From: Betaproteobacteria bacterium
GTDB taxonomy: Bacteria > Pseudomonadota > Gammaproteobacteria > Burkholderiales > Burkholderiaceae_C
Direction: 5' to 3'
Length of the DNA: 5,074 nucleotides
NCBI GenBank assembly: GCA_009918225.1
Contig: RGEP01000149.1
Coordinates: 1-5,074, forward strand
Shown: in pieces, positions 1 to 5,074 of the stretch
Position numbering within the stretch: position 1 is the stretch's first letter
Layout of the letters: each line of letters opens with the position of its first letter
Program-made: the position numbers and the translations under genes
The notes under the pieces: model-generated
Told to the model about the DNA's origin: nothing
The model's input: the letters and a program-made list of their open reading frames with translations, nothing else
The model's database searches: none

Positions 1-551
1 CCCTCCACCCGCTTGACGCCCAGGCCCTCGCTGTAGGCGCGCAGGTAGCGCGCGTACAGGCCGGCGTCAAAGTGAAAGGCATAGGCCACCTGCGACAAGG
101 GCGAGTTGGGCAGGTCGGTGCGCGGGCGCATGAACTTGTTCTTCAAGCAGGCCGCGGTGTTGATGGAATAGGCCTCCAGTGGCTTGGCCTTTCCGGCCAG
201 GTGCTGCTTGAGCCAGTACTGGTGAAAGTCCACCGTCCAGTTGTCTTGGCCGATGACGCCGAAGCCGTGGATGTAGCGGTCACCCAAGCGGCCCCAGTTC
301 ACAAACTCGATGCCCAGCTTGAAGGAGGCCTTGGTCTGGCGCATGAACTCGTCTTCGTCGATTTCGAGCATGCGGTTGAACAGCGAGATCATCGGAATCG
401 TGGCCTCGCCCACGCCGATGGTGCCGATGTCGTCAGACTCCACCAGGGTGATCTCGTACTGCCCGCGCAGCACCTTGGCCAGTGCAGAAGCGGACATCCA
501 TCCCGAGGTGCCGCCGCCGAGCACCACGATCTTCTTAAGGGCTTGCGTCAT
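1..551 (-). CDS. Flavin-dependent tryptophan-halogenase-like protein, N-terminal part (cut by window edge)
   Basis: The gene reads from an ATG at 551-549 down to the left edge, giving 183 complete codons of a family usually about 500 residues long. Visible motifs are the FAD-binding GGGTSGWMSA (residues 12-21), the family signature GVGEATIP (46-53), and FKLGIEFVNWG (77-87), whose Lys78 aligns with the catalytic lysine (Lys79 in PrnA) that handles the hypohalous acid. The family uses FADH2, O2 and halide to halogenate indole rings and needs a separate flavin reductase, which is not seen here. The second signature, WxWxIP, would lie outside the window. No signal peptide is visible, so it is probably cytoplasmic. 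The start fits because it leaves the usual few residues before the GxGxxG loop, but no Shine-Dalgarno sequence precedes it. It follows the receptor gene by 69 bp on the same strand. The family call is firm; the substrate is unknown, and a non-tryptophan indole or another aromatic is possible. Confidence 0.93.
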   Translation of the reverse strand, partial: MTQALKKIVVLGGGTSGWMSASALAKVLRGQYEITLVESDDIGTIGVGEATIPMISLFNRMLEIDEDEFMRQTKASFKLGIEFVNWGRLGDRYIHGFGVIGQDNWTVDFHQYWLKQHLAGKAKPLEAYSINTAACLKNKFMRPRTDLPNSPLSQVAYAFHFDAGLYARYLRAYSEGLGVKRVE

Positions 552-563
552 GTTGAGGATTGT

Positions 564-602
564 AAAAAAAGCCCCGTGCCGACAGGTGCCGGCGCGGGGC
601 TT
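564..602 (-). terminator. Intrinsic terminator after the receptor gene
   Basis: On the minus strand a GC-rich hairpin has a 13-position stem (600-588 against 583-571) with one C-A mismatch and one G-U pair, and a 4-nt loop (587-584). It is followed directly by seven T residues (570-564). It begins about 20 bp past the receptor stop codon and ends 12 bp before the halogenase ATG, so it should end or attenuate receptor transcripts before the halogenase. The plus-strand side lacks a T tract, so it looks unidirectional. Confidence 0.88.
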
Positions 603-620
603 GAGTAGGGTCTTGTGGGC

Positions 621-3452
621 TTAGAACTTGTAACCCACGCGCAGGGCGTAAGCCGCGCCGGTCTTGATTTCCGAGTCCACGGTCACGCCGTCGGCCTTGA
701 GCTGGCGGTACACCGGCTTGTTGAGGTTGTTGCCCTCAAAGCGCACGCTCAAACCCTTGAGGTAGCCCGACTGCAGCTCGTAGCCGATCTGGGCCGACAC
801 CCAGGCCGAGCCTTGGATGTAGCGCAGGGTCGGGTAGCCGCCCACCGCATCGTTGGCCACGCTGCCCACGTAGGTCGTGCGGCGGTTGAGCGCCACCGAA
901 GCCTGCAGACCCGACTGGTCGTAGTACAGCATGAACTTCGTGTTGCCCTTAGACAAGCCGGGCAGCGGGATGCGCTGCGTAGACGTGTCCAGCGGCTGGT
1001 TGGGGTTGGCACCCAAGAGGCCCACCGGCAGGTTCACCGAGCTCGAGGTGTTGCTGTAGCTCGTGGACACACCGAAGGCACGCAAGGGCTCAGCCAACAC
1101 GCTCAGCGGCGCCGAAGCGGCCAGCTCCAAACCCCGCAGCGTGCCGCCCGAGCCGTTGACGGCTTGGGTGAAGGTGCCGACGGAGCCATTGGCCGGAATG
1201 CTCAGGCCCAGCTGGCTGGCGTACGAGCTGAAGTTGTAGGCGGTGTCGGTGAACTTGGTGATGTAGGTGTCCAAGTCCTTGTAGAACACAGCGGCCGAGA
1301 AGTAGGCCTTGGTGCCCAGGTACTTCTCAAACGACAGGTCCAGCGCGGTGGCGCGGTAGGGCTTCAGGAAGGGGTTGCCGCCCGAACCCACGAAGCGGCC
1401 GAAGGTGGCCTTGTTCGCCGGGTTGGTGTCCACAGACGCCGCAAACGAGTTGCGCTGGTCGGTCAGGTCGGCACGGGCCAATTGCTTGCCCAAGCCGAAA
1501 CGCAGCAGGTTGCCACCACCCAGGTCGCCGGTCAGGTTCACCGAAGGCAGCAGGTCGGTGTAGCTGGTGCCCGCCGTGGTGATGCCCTTGGACGGGTTGA
1601 CCAAGACCACGTTGGAACCCACGCCGGCCAGGTAGCCCGAAGACTGCTGGTCGGTGTTGACCACCTGTGCACCCACGTTGCCGCGCACGGGCACGCCGGC
1701 CATCTTGGTGTCCACAGCCAGCTTGGCGTAGGCGGTGGTGACCTTCTCTTCGACGCCCCAGGTCTTGGACAGGATGTCGTCGTTGTACTTGCGCAGCACG
1801 GTGGCGCCGGGCCACAGCGAAGCCTTCGGGTCAAAGGTCAGCAGGTTCAGGCCCGTGCCGCCCACGTTGTTCTCCACGTAGGCGTCAGAGGGCATGGAGA
1901 TGCGGTCCTTGCCGCCACCGGTGGTGGAGACGATCAGGCCTTCATCGGTGATGCGGTCCTTCTTGCGGTTGGTGTGGTTGGCACCAAACTGAATCTCTGT
2001 GAAGGCACCGGCGGCCAGGTCCTTCTTCAGGTCCACGCGAATGCCATCGACCTTGTCCTTGATGGTCGGGCCCTTGGAGTAGCCGGCCTGCGGCACGCCG
2101 TCGATACCGGACCAACCGCTTTGGTCACGCACCTGGAACAGCGCCGGGTTGGTGTAGTTCAGCGGATTGCCCACGGTCAGCTTGGGCGCGCCCGAACCGC
2201 TGTAGTCGAAGGTCAGCGTGTCCACGCCGGTGATGCCCGCGTAGGCTTCGTTGTCACGCTCAATGCGCTGGGCGCTGGCCTTGTTCAGGTCCACCGTGGC
2301 TTGCCAACCACCATCAAGCTTGATGGTGTTCTTCCAGCCCAGGGTCTTGATGGTGTCGTCGTAGGTGATGCCTTCGGAGAAGCCGATGATCTTGCCGGCC
2401 GGGTCGCTGCTGTTGAGCGTGTAGGTGCCCTTGGTGGCCACACCGTTGACCACCGTGGCATTGGTGATGGTGTTGTAGGGGTACAAGCCCGCCTTCACCG
2501 CCGTGATCTTGGTGATCGTGTCGGCCTTGGTCTGGAAGTAGTCGAGCTGGCTGTTCCAGTTCTGGCTGGGCTTGAAGCTCAGGATGGCGGCCACGCCGGT
2601 GCGGTCATCGCTGTAGCGGCGGGTGGAGTAGTCCAAGCCGCTGCCGAAGCTGGGCACCTTCACATTGGCAATGCCGGTGCCGGTGGCGGTGGCGCCGGTG
2701 TAGGCGGTGACGGTGCCGTCACCCCAGCCGCAGCAGGTGTACTGGCTGCTGGTGCCATCCACGCGCACAAAGCCCAAGGCCACGCCGATCTTGCGGTCGG
2801 CGAAGTTGTCGATGTAGGTCAGGCTGGTGCGCGAACCCGTGCCTTCTTTGTCTTTGTCCAGGCCCACGCCGGTGCGCACCTTGGTGCGGCTGGCGGCGAT
2901 CACGCGGTTGCGGTAGAGGGTGGGGTCGATGAGCTTTTGGTCAATCGTGCCGGCCAAGCCGCCGCCGATCAGGGCGGCATCAGCGGTCTTGTACACCGTG
3001 GCCCCGCCAATCAGTTCGGCCGGGTAGACGCTGAGGTCCAGGGCGCGGCTGTTGCCGATGCCGGCCTGCTCACGGCCGTTGATCAGGTAGCCCGAAAAGT
3101 CTGGGCCCAGGCCCCGAATGCTGATGGTGGAGGCCGAGCCTTCGCGGGTGCGCTGGGTGGTCACGCCAGGCAGGCGGGCCAGCGATTCGGCGATGGTGGT
3201 GTCGGGCAGCTTGCCGATGTCTTCAGCGCTCAGTGACTCGGTCACGCCGTCGGCGTTCTTCTTCACGCTGATGGCGCTTTCGATGGCGCTGCGAATGCCG
3301 GTCACCGTGACCTGCTGGGCTTGCTGCGCGTGCGCCGGCACGGCCGACAGGGCCGCAACGGCGGCCACGGCGGCGGCCGTTGGGGTCAAGCCCGTGCGCA
3401 TGCTGGAGCGCATGCGCGCGAGGCGGCGGCCCTGAACGAGTACTTCTGTCAT
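621..3452 (-). CDS. TonB-dependent outer-membrane receptor (Xanthomonas/Caulobacter type), probable oligosaccharide importer
   Basis: The protein is 943 aa and complete. Residues 1-42 look like a signal peptide: an Arg-rich n-region, an Ala/Val core, and AHA before a cut near residue 42. A TonB-box-like VTVTGIR follows at 48-54. The plug (about 64-175) shows LPDTTIAESLARLPGV (82-97), SIRGLGPDF (111-119), NGREQ (125-129) and VYKTADAALIGGGLAGTID (153-171), all typical of the TIGR01782-type receptors. The rest would form the 22-strand barrel, ending in the aromatic VGYKF expected for BAM-dependent assembly. There is no N-terminal STN domain, so no sigma/anti-sigma signalling arm is expected. AGGAG seven bases upstream of the ATG favours Met1 over Met14 or Met18. 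Vicinal cysteines sit at 240-241. Receptors of this type include the Caulobacter maltose transporter MalA; with the divergent amylase next door, maltodextrins are the likeliest cargo. That is inferred from context, not shown by the sequence. Confidence 0.95.
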   Translation of the reverse strand: MTEVLVQGRRLARMRSSMRTGLTPTAAAVAAVAALSAVPAHAQQAQQVTVTGIRSAIESAISVKKNADGVTESLSAEDIGKLPDTTIAESLARLPGVTTQRTREGSASTISIRGLGPDFSGYLINGREQAGIGNSRALDLSVYPAELIGGATVYKTADAALIGGGLAGTIDQKLIDPTLYRNRVIAASRTKVRTGVGLDKDKEGTGSRTSLTYIDNFADRKIGVALGFVRVDGTSSQYTCCGWGDGTVTAYTGATATGTGIANVKVPSFGSGLDYSTRRYSDDRTGVAAILSFKPSQNWNSQLDYFQTKADTITKITAVKAGLYPYNTITNATVVNGVATKGTYTLNSSDPAGKIIGFSEGITYDDTIKTLGWKNTIKLDGGWQATVDLNKASAQRIERDNEAYAGITGVDTLTFDYSGSGAPKLTVGNPLNYTNPALFQVRDQSGWSGIDGVPQAGYSKGPTIKDKVDGIRVDLKKDLAAGAFTEIQFGANHTNRKKDRITDEGLIVSTTGGGKDRISMPSDAYVENNVGGTGLNLLTFDPKASLWPGATVLRKYNDDILSKTWGVEEKVTTAYAKLAVDTKMAGVPVRGNVGAQVVNTDQQSSGYLAGVGSNVVLVNPSKGITTAGTSYTDLLPSVNLTGDLGGGNLLRFGLGKQLARADLTDQRNSFAASVDTNPANKATFGRFVGSGGNPFLKPYRATALDLSFEKYLGTKAYFSAAVFYKDLDTYITKFTDTAYNFSSYASQLGLSIPANGSVGTFTQAVNGSGGTLRGLELAASAPLSVLAEPLRAFGVSTSYSNTSSSVNLPVGLLGANPNQPLDTSTQRIPLPGLSKGNTKFMLYYDQSGLQASVALNRRTTYVGSVANDAVGGYPTLRYIQGSAWVSAQIGYELQSGYLKGLSVRFEGNNLNKPVYRQLKADGVTVDSEIKTGAAYALRVGYKF

Positions 3453-3458
3453 GTGTGG

Positions 3459-3464
3459 TCTCCT
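3459..3464 (-). promoter_or_regulatory. Ribosome binding site of the receptor gene
   Basis: On the minus strand AGGAGA ends just upstream of the ATG at 3452, with a 7-nt gap between AGGAG and the start codon. It is the only good Shine-Dalgarno match near the candidate starts and it fixes the receptor start at 3452. Confidence 0.8.
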
Positions 3465-3534
3465 GCGATCAGCGGTGGTGAGGTGAGGGATCGAAAACTC
3501 AAAACCCGAGTAACCCCGTGTTTGCCCAGGGATT

Positions 3535-3551
3535 CTGTACTAAAACTACAG
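3535..3551. promoter_or_regulatory. Candidate operator: 17-bp dyad CTGTA-N7-TACAG
   Basis: CTGTACTAAAACTACAG has perfect 5-bp arms around an AT-rich 7-bp centre, in an otherwise GC-rich stretch 83 bp upstream of the receptor ATG. Its size and AT-rich core suit a dimeric regulator, but it does not match a LacI/MalI-type consensus that I recognise. The dyad may instead overlap the receptor promoter. Confidence 0.35.
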
Positions 3552-3585
3552 CGCCGCCGGCCTAGGGGAAGTCCCAGGGCGGCGC
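3551..3585. repeat. Inverted repeat / stem-loop with 8-bp arms
   Basis: GCGCCGCC (3551-3558) is the exact reverse complement of GGCGGCGC (3578-3585) across a 19-nt loop, and GGG (3565-3567) can pair with CCC (3573-3575) inside that loop. No T tract follows on either strand, so it does not look like a terminator. It could be a protein-binding dyad or a chance GC-rich fold. It abuts the CTGTA-N7-TACAG dyad, sharing base 3551. Confidence 0.45.
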
Positions 3586-3624
3586 GAACGCCACACCAGG
3601 CGCCCGCACCCGGGCTTTCCCTAG
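3562..3624. repeat. Spaced inverted repeat built on CTAG
   Basis: CTAGGGGAAG (3562-3571) and CTTTCCCTAG (3615-3624) are reverse complements at 9 of 10 positions, about five helical turns apart centre to centre. CTAG is generally scarce in proteobacterial genomes, which makes a matched pair in one control region notable. It could mark two sites for one regulator; chance is not excluded. Confidence 0.3.
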
Positions 3625-3628
3625 CGTC

Positions 3629-3645
3629 ACGGCCGCCGCGGCCGT
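3629..3645. promoter_or_regulatory. Candidate operator: perfect 17-bp palindrome
   Basis: ACGGCCGCCGCGGCCGT is an exact palindrome with 8-bp arms and one central base. It is flanked and partly overlapped by a direct repeat: CGTCACGGCCG at 3625-3635 and CGTCACAGCCG at 3643-3653, which match at 10 of 11 bases with an 18-bp period. It sits 65-81 bp upstream of the amylase ATG, a plausible place for a regulator acting on either gene. GC-rich DNA makes such palindromes more likely by chance, so the regulatory role is inference. Confidence 0.4.
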
Positions 3646-3666
3646 CACAGCCGTCCCGGCGTGAGG

Positions 3667-3701
3667 GGTACGGCCGGGTACAGCTTTGTAACTTAGGTAC
3701 A
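3667..3701. promoter_or_regulatory. Triple GGTAC direct repeat upstream of the amylase gene
   Basis: GGTAC occurs at 3667-3671, 3677-3681 and 3696-3700, with periods of 10 and 19 bp, close to one and two turns of the helix on the same face. The last two copies extend to GGTACA. A small dyad TACA-GCTT-TGTA (3679-3690) overlaps the middle copy. The cluster ends 9 bp before the amylase ATG, where a regulator could contact RNA polymerase or block it. Confidence 0.35.
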
Positions 3702-3709
3702 TTTTGGCG

Positions 3710-5074
3710 ATGCACGCCGCAACTGCAGCCTCTACAGCCTTGGCCCTGGCCCTGCTCCTGGGGGGCGCCGCCCCCGCCGCGCCCTTGAAGCTGCACGTGC
3801 CCTCCCCGGACTGGCGCGATCAGGTCGTCTACTTTGCTGTCACCGACCGCTTTGCCGATGGCAACCCGCGCAACAACGACCAGGGCGCCGGTGAATACGA
3901 CCCCCGCCAGGCCAGCCGTTACAGCGGTGGCGACCTGGCCGGCCTGCGCCAGCGCTTGGACTACATCCAGGGGCTGGGTGCCACCACGCTGTGGATCACG
4001 CCGCCCGTGGCCAACCAGTGGCTCAATGCGCAAGGCAGCTACAGCGGGTACCACGGCTACTGGGCCGAACACTTCATGAAGGTGGACCGCCACCAGGGCA
4101 CGCTGCACGACTACCGGCTGCTCTCAGACGCCCTGCACCGGCGCGGCATGTACCTGGTGCAAGACATCGTGGTCAACCACGTCGGCGACTTCTTCTATTA
4201 CGACCGCCAGCAGCAGACCCCAACACCGGCCCACGTGCATGGCCCAAGGCAGACCCCAGCACCAGACCCACGCCTAAGCTACCAGCCCAACCTGGGTAGC
4301 CGCCCGGTGCAGCGCCCCAGCCAATACCCCTTCTCGCTCAACGACCCGCGCCGCGCGGCCGACCGCCAAGCGGGCGTCTACCACTGGACGCCGGACATCG
4401 TGGACTACGGCAACCGCGAGCAAGAGCTGACCTATCAGATGGCGGGCCTAGACGACCTGAACACCCGCAACCCACGGGTGCGCGAGGCGCTGCGCAAAAG
4501 CTTCGCGCATTGGATCCGCGAAGTGGGGGTGGACGGCTACCGCGTGGACACCGCCTTCTATGTCGAGCCCGAATTCTTCGAAGACTTCATTTGGCGGCCT
4601 GCACGCGCCGGCGGCACCCCCGGCCTGCACGAGGTGGCGCGGCGCACGGGGCGCAACAGCTTCTTTCTGTTTGGTGAAGGCTTTGGCATCGATGGGCCCG
4701 GGCAGAACACCCAAAGCCAGCGCATCGAGTCGTACATGCAGGGCCCTCAAGCGCAGCAGCGCCGCTTGCACGGCATGCTGAACTTTCCGCTGTACGGTGC
4801 GCTGGGCGATGTGCTCAGCCGCGGCGCGCCCACGGCCGTTTTGGGCCAAAGGCTGCGCGCCCAAGTGGCCCTGCACCCGCGCCTGCACTGGATGCCCACC
4901 TTTGTGGACAACCACGATGTGGACCGCTTCTTGGCCTCGGGTGACCAGCGCGCGCTGGTGCAAGCCTTGGGCAGCCTGTTCACCCTGCCGGGCATCCCGG
5001 TGGTGTACTACGGTACCGAGCAGGGCTTTACCCAACAGCGGGCCTCGATGTTCGCCGCGGGCTGGGGCTCGGGC
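3710..5074 (+). CDS. Exported GH13 alpha-amylase-like glycoside hydrolase (3' end beyond window)
   Basis: The 455 visible codons hold most of a (beta/alpha)8 GH13 catalytic domain. Conserved regions in order are GATTLWITPP (90-99), DIVVNH (152-157), the LDDLN region (247-251), GYRVD with nucleophile Asp280, FGEGF with acid/base Glu323, FVDNHD with transition-state Asp403, and GIPVVYYGTEQ (428-438). DGNPRNN (50-56) resembles the N-terminal calcium site of CGTase-type enzymes. It should cleave or transfer alpha-1,4-glucan chains. Residues 1-24 look like a signal peptide (hydrophobic core 10-17, APA near 21-23) but carry no Lys or Arg before the core. An in-frame TAA at 3689-3691 makes 3710 the first ATG; no clear Shine-Dalgarno sequence is present. 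A Pro/Gln-rich insert at 167-187 has atypical codons. Divergent from the receptor, it probably makes that receptor's substrates. Amylase versus cyclodextrinase or transferase cannot be settled here. Confidence 0.93.
   Translation, partial: MHAATAASTALALALLLGGAAPAAPLKLHVPSPDWRDQVVYFAVTDRFADGNPRNNDQGAGEYDPRQASRYSGGDLAGLRQRLDYIQGLGATTLWITPPVANQWLNAQGSYSGYHGYWAEHFMKVDRHQGTLHDYRLLSDALHRRGMYLVQDIVVNHVGDFFYYDRQQQTPTPAHVHGPRQTPAPDPRLSYQPNLGSRPVQRPSQYPFSLNDPRRAADRQAGVYHWTPDIVDYGNREQELTYQMAGLDDLNTRNPRVREALRKSFAHWIREVGVDGYRVDTAFYVEPEFFEDFIWRPARAGGTPGLHEVARRTGRNSFFLFGEGFGIDGPGQNTQSQRIESYMQGPQAQQRRLHGMLNFPLYGALGDVLSRGAPTAVLGQRLRAQVALHPRLHWMPTFVDNHDVDRFLASGDQRALVQALGSLFTLPGIPVVYYGTEQGFTQQRASMFAAGWGSG
4213..4263 (+). 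repeat. Imperfect in-frame direct repeat inside the amylase gene
   Basis: GCAGACCCCAACACC (4213-4227) and GCAGACCCCAGCACC (4249-4263) match at 14 of 15 bases and lie 36 bp apart, exactly twelve codons. They encode QTPTP and QTPAP in a Pro-rich segment between the DIVVNH and LDDLN regions, in the loop where domain B lies in GH13 enzymes. This looks like a small duplication or low-complexity expansion. Confidence 0.7.

Larger units (their letters stand above)
3453..3709. promoter_or_regulatory. Divergent intergenic control region between receptor and amylase genes
   Basis: These 257 bp separate two genes transcribed away from each other, so both promoters should lie here. I found no convincing sigma-70 -35/-10 pair on either strand. 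A weak TACATT at 3698-3703 could be a -10 for the amylase, but it would put the transcript start almost on the ATG. The region holds several dyads and direct repeats, listed separately. No tRNA, small ORF with a good ribosome site, or recognisable riboswitch was seen. Confidence 0.75.

Noticed and set aside
72..608. Plus-strand open frames over the halogenase and terminator
   Set aside because: They are antisense to a frame with clear FAD and halogenase motifs, run through the terminator hairpin, and show no recognisable protein features.
2674..2715. GGTG/GCCG-rich simple repeat inside the receptor gene
   Set aside because: It encodes an ordinary Thr/Ala/Gly stretch in the receptor frame, and its repetitiveness is explained by GC-rich codons for those residues.
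615..3236. An 873-codon open frame on the plus strand, antisense to the receptor gene
   Set aside because: The protein is Gly/Ala/Val/His/Gln-rich low complexity with no domain, no ribosome site and no signal. The minus strand encodes a textbook TonB receptor over the same bases. Long antisense frames are expected in GC-rich genes with strong third-position bias.
3551..3585. Stem-loop considered as a terminator
   Set aside because: No run of T follows the stem on either strand, and it lies between divergent genes where no transcript needs to end.
3664..3709. Sigma-70 promoter for the amylase (TACATT or TGTAAC as -10)
   Set aside because: Neither has a -35 match at 16-18 bp, and the first would place the start site on the ATG. 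They are too weak to annotate as a promoter.
3321..3788. A plus-strand frame spanning the receptor start, control region and amylase start
   Set aside because: It is Arg/Pro-rich with no ribosome site and crosses both the receptor signal-peptide region and the divergent promoters, so it is not credible as a gene.
3449..4108. A 219-codon minus-strand frame whose TGA overlaps the receptor ATG (ATGA)
   Set aside because: The overlap looks like translational coupling, but the frame is antisense to the conserved start of the GH13 domain and crosses the control region. Its composition is unlike a real protein. The receptor also has its own good ribosome site.
4448..5035. A 195-codon minus-strand frame opposite the amylase
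   Set aside because: It is a shadow of the GH13 catalytic motifs on the other strand, with no supporting start signal or recognisable domain.

Overview
The window is GC-rich, densely coding bacterial DNA with three protein genes and one divergent control region. A TonB-dependent outer-membrane receptor of the Xanthomonas/Caulobacter type, a flavin-dependent halogenase beside it and a secreted GH13 amylase all point to a Gram-negative proteobacterium. The GC content and codon use (frequent TTG and CAA beside GC-ending codons) suggest Burkholderiales or Xanthomonadales. That placement is inference, as no phylogenetic marker is present.

Layout. From 551 leftward (minus strand, running off the left edge) lies the N-terminal part of a tryptophan-halogenase-like flavoprotein. 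A 69-bp gap with an intrinsic terminator on the minus strand (564-602) separates it from the end of the receptor gene, which fills 3452-621 on the minus strand and is complete (943 aa). Next is a 257-bp divergent intergenic region (3453-3709) rich in dyads and short direct repeats. From 3710 rightward (plus strand, running off the right edge) lies a GH13 alpha-amylase-like gene with a predicted signal peptide.

How it fits together. The arrangement resembles the maltodextrin/starch uptake loci of alpha- and gammaproteobacteria. The exported amylase would cut alpha-glucans, the receptor would carry the oligosaccharides across the outer membrane using TonB energy, and the control region would drive both arms. 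The halogenase is the puzzle. Such genes recur beside receptors of this kind, yet their role there is not established. Here it lies behind a terminator and has no visible Shine-Dalgarno sequence. The long ORFs antisense to the receptor and amylase are treated as GC-driven shadows.
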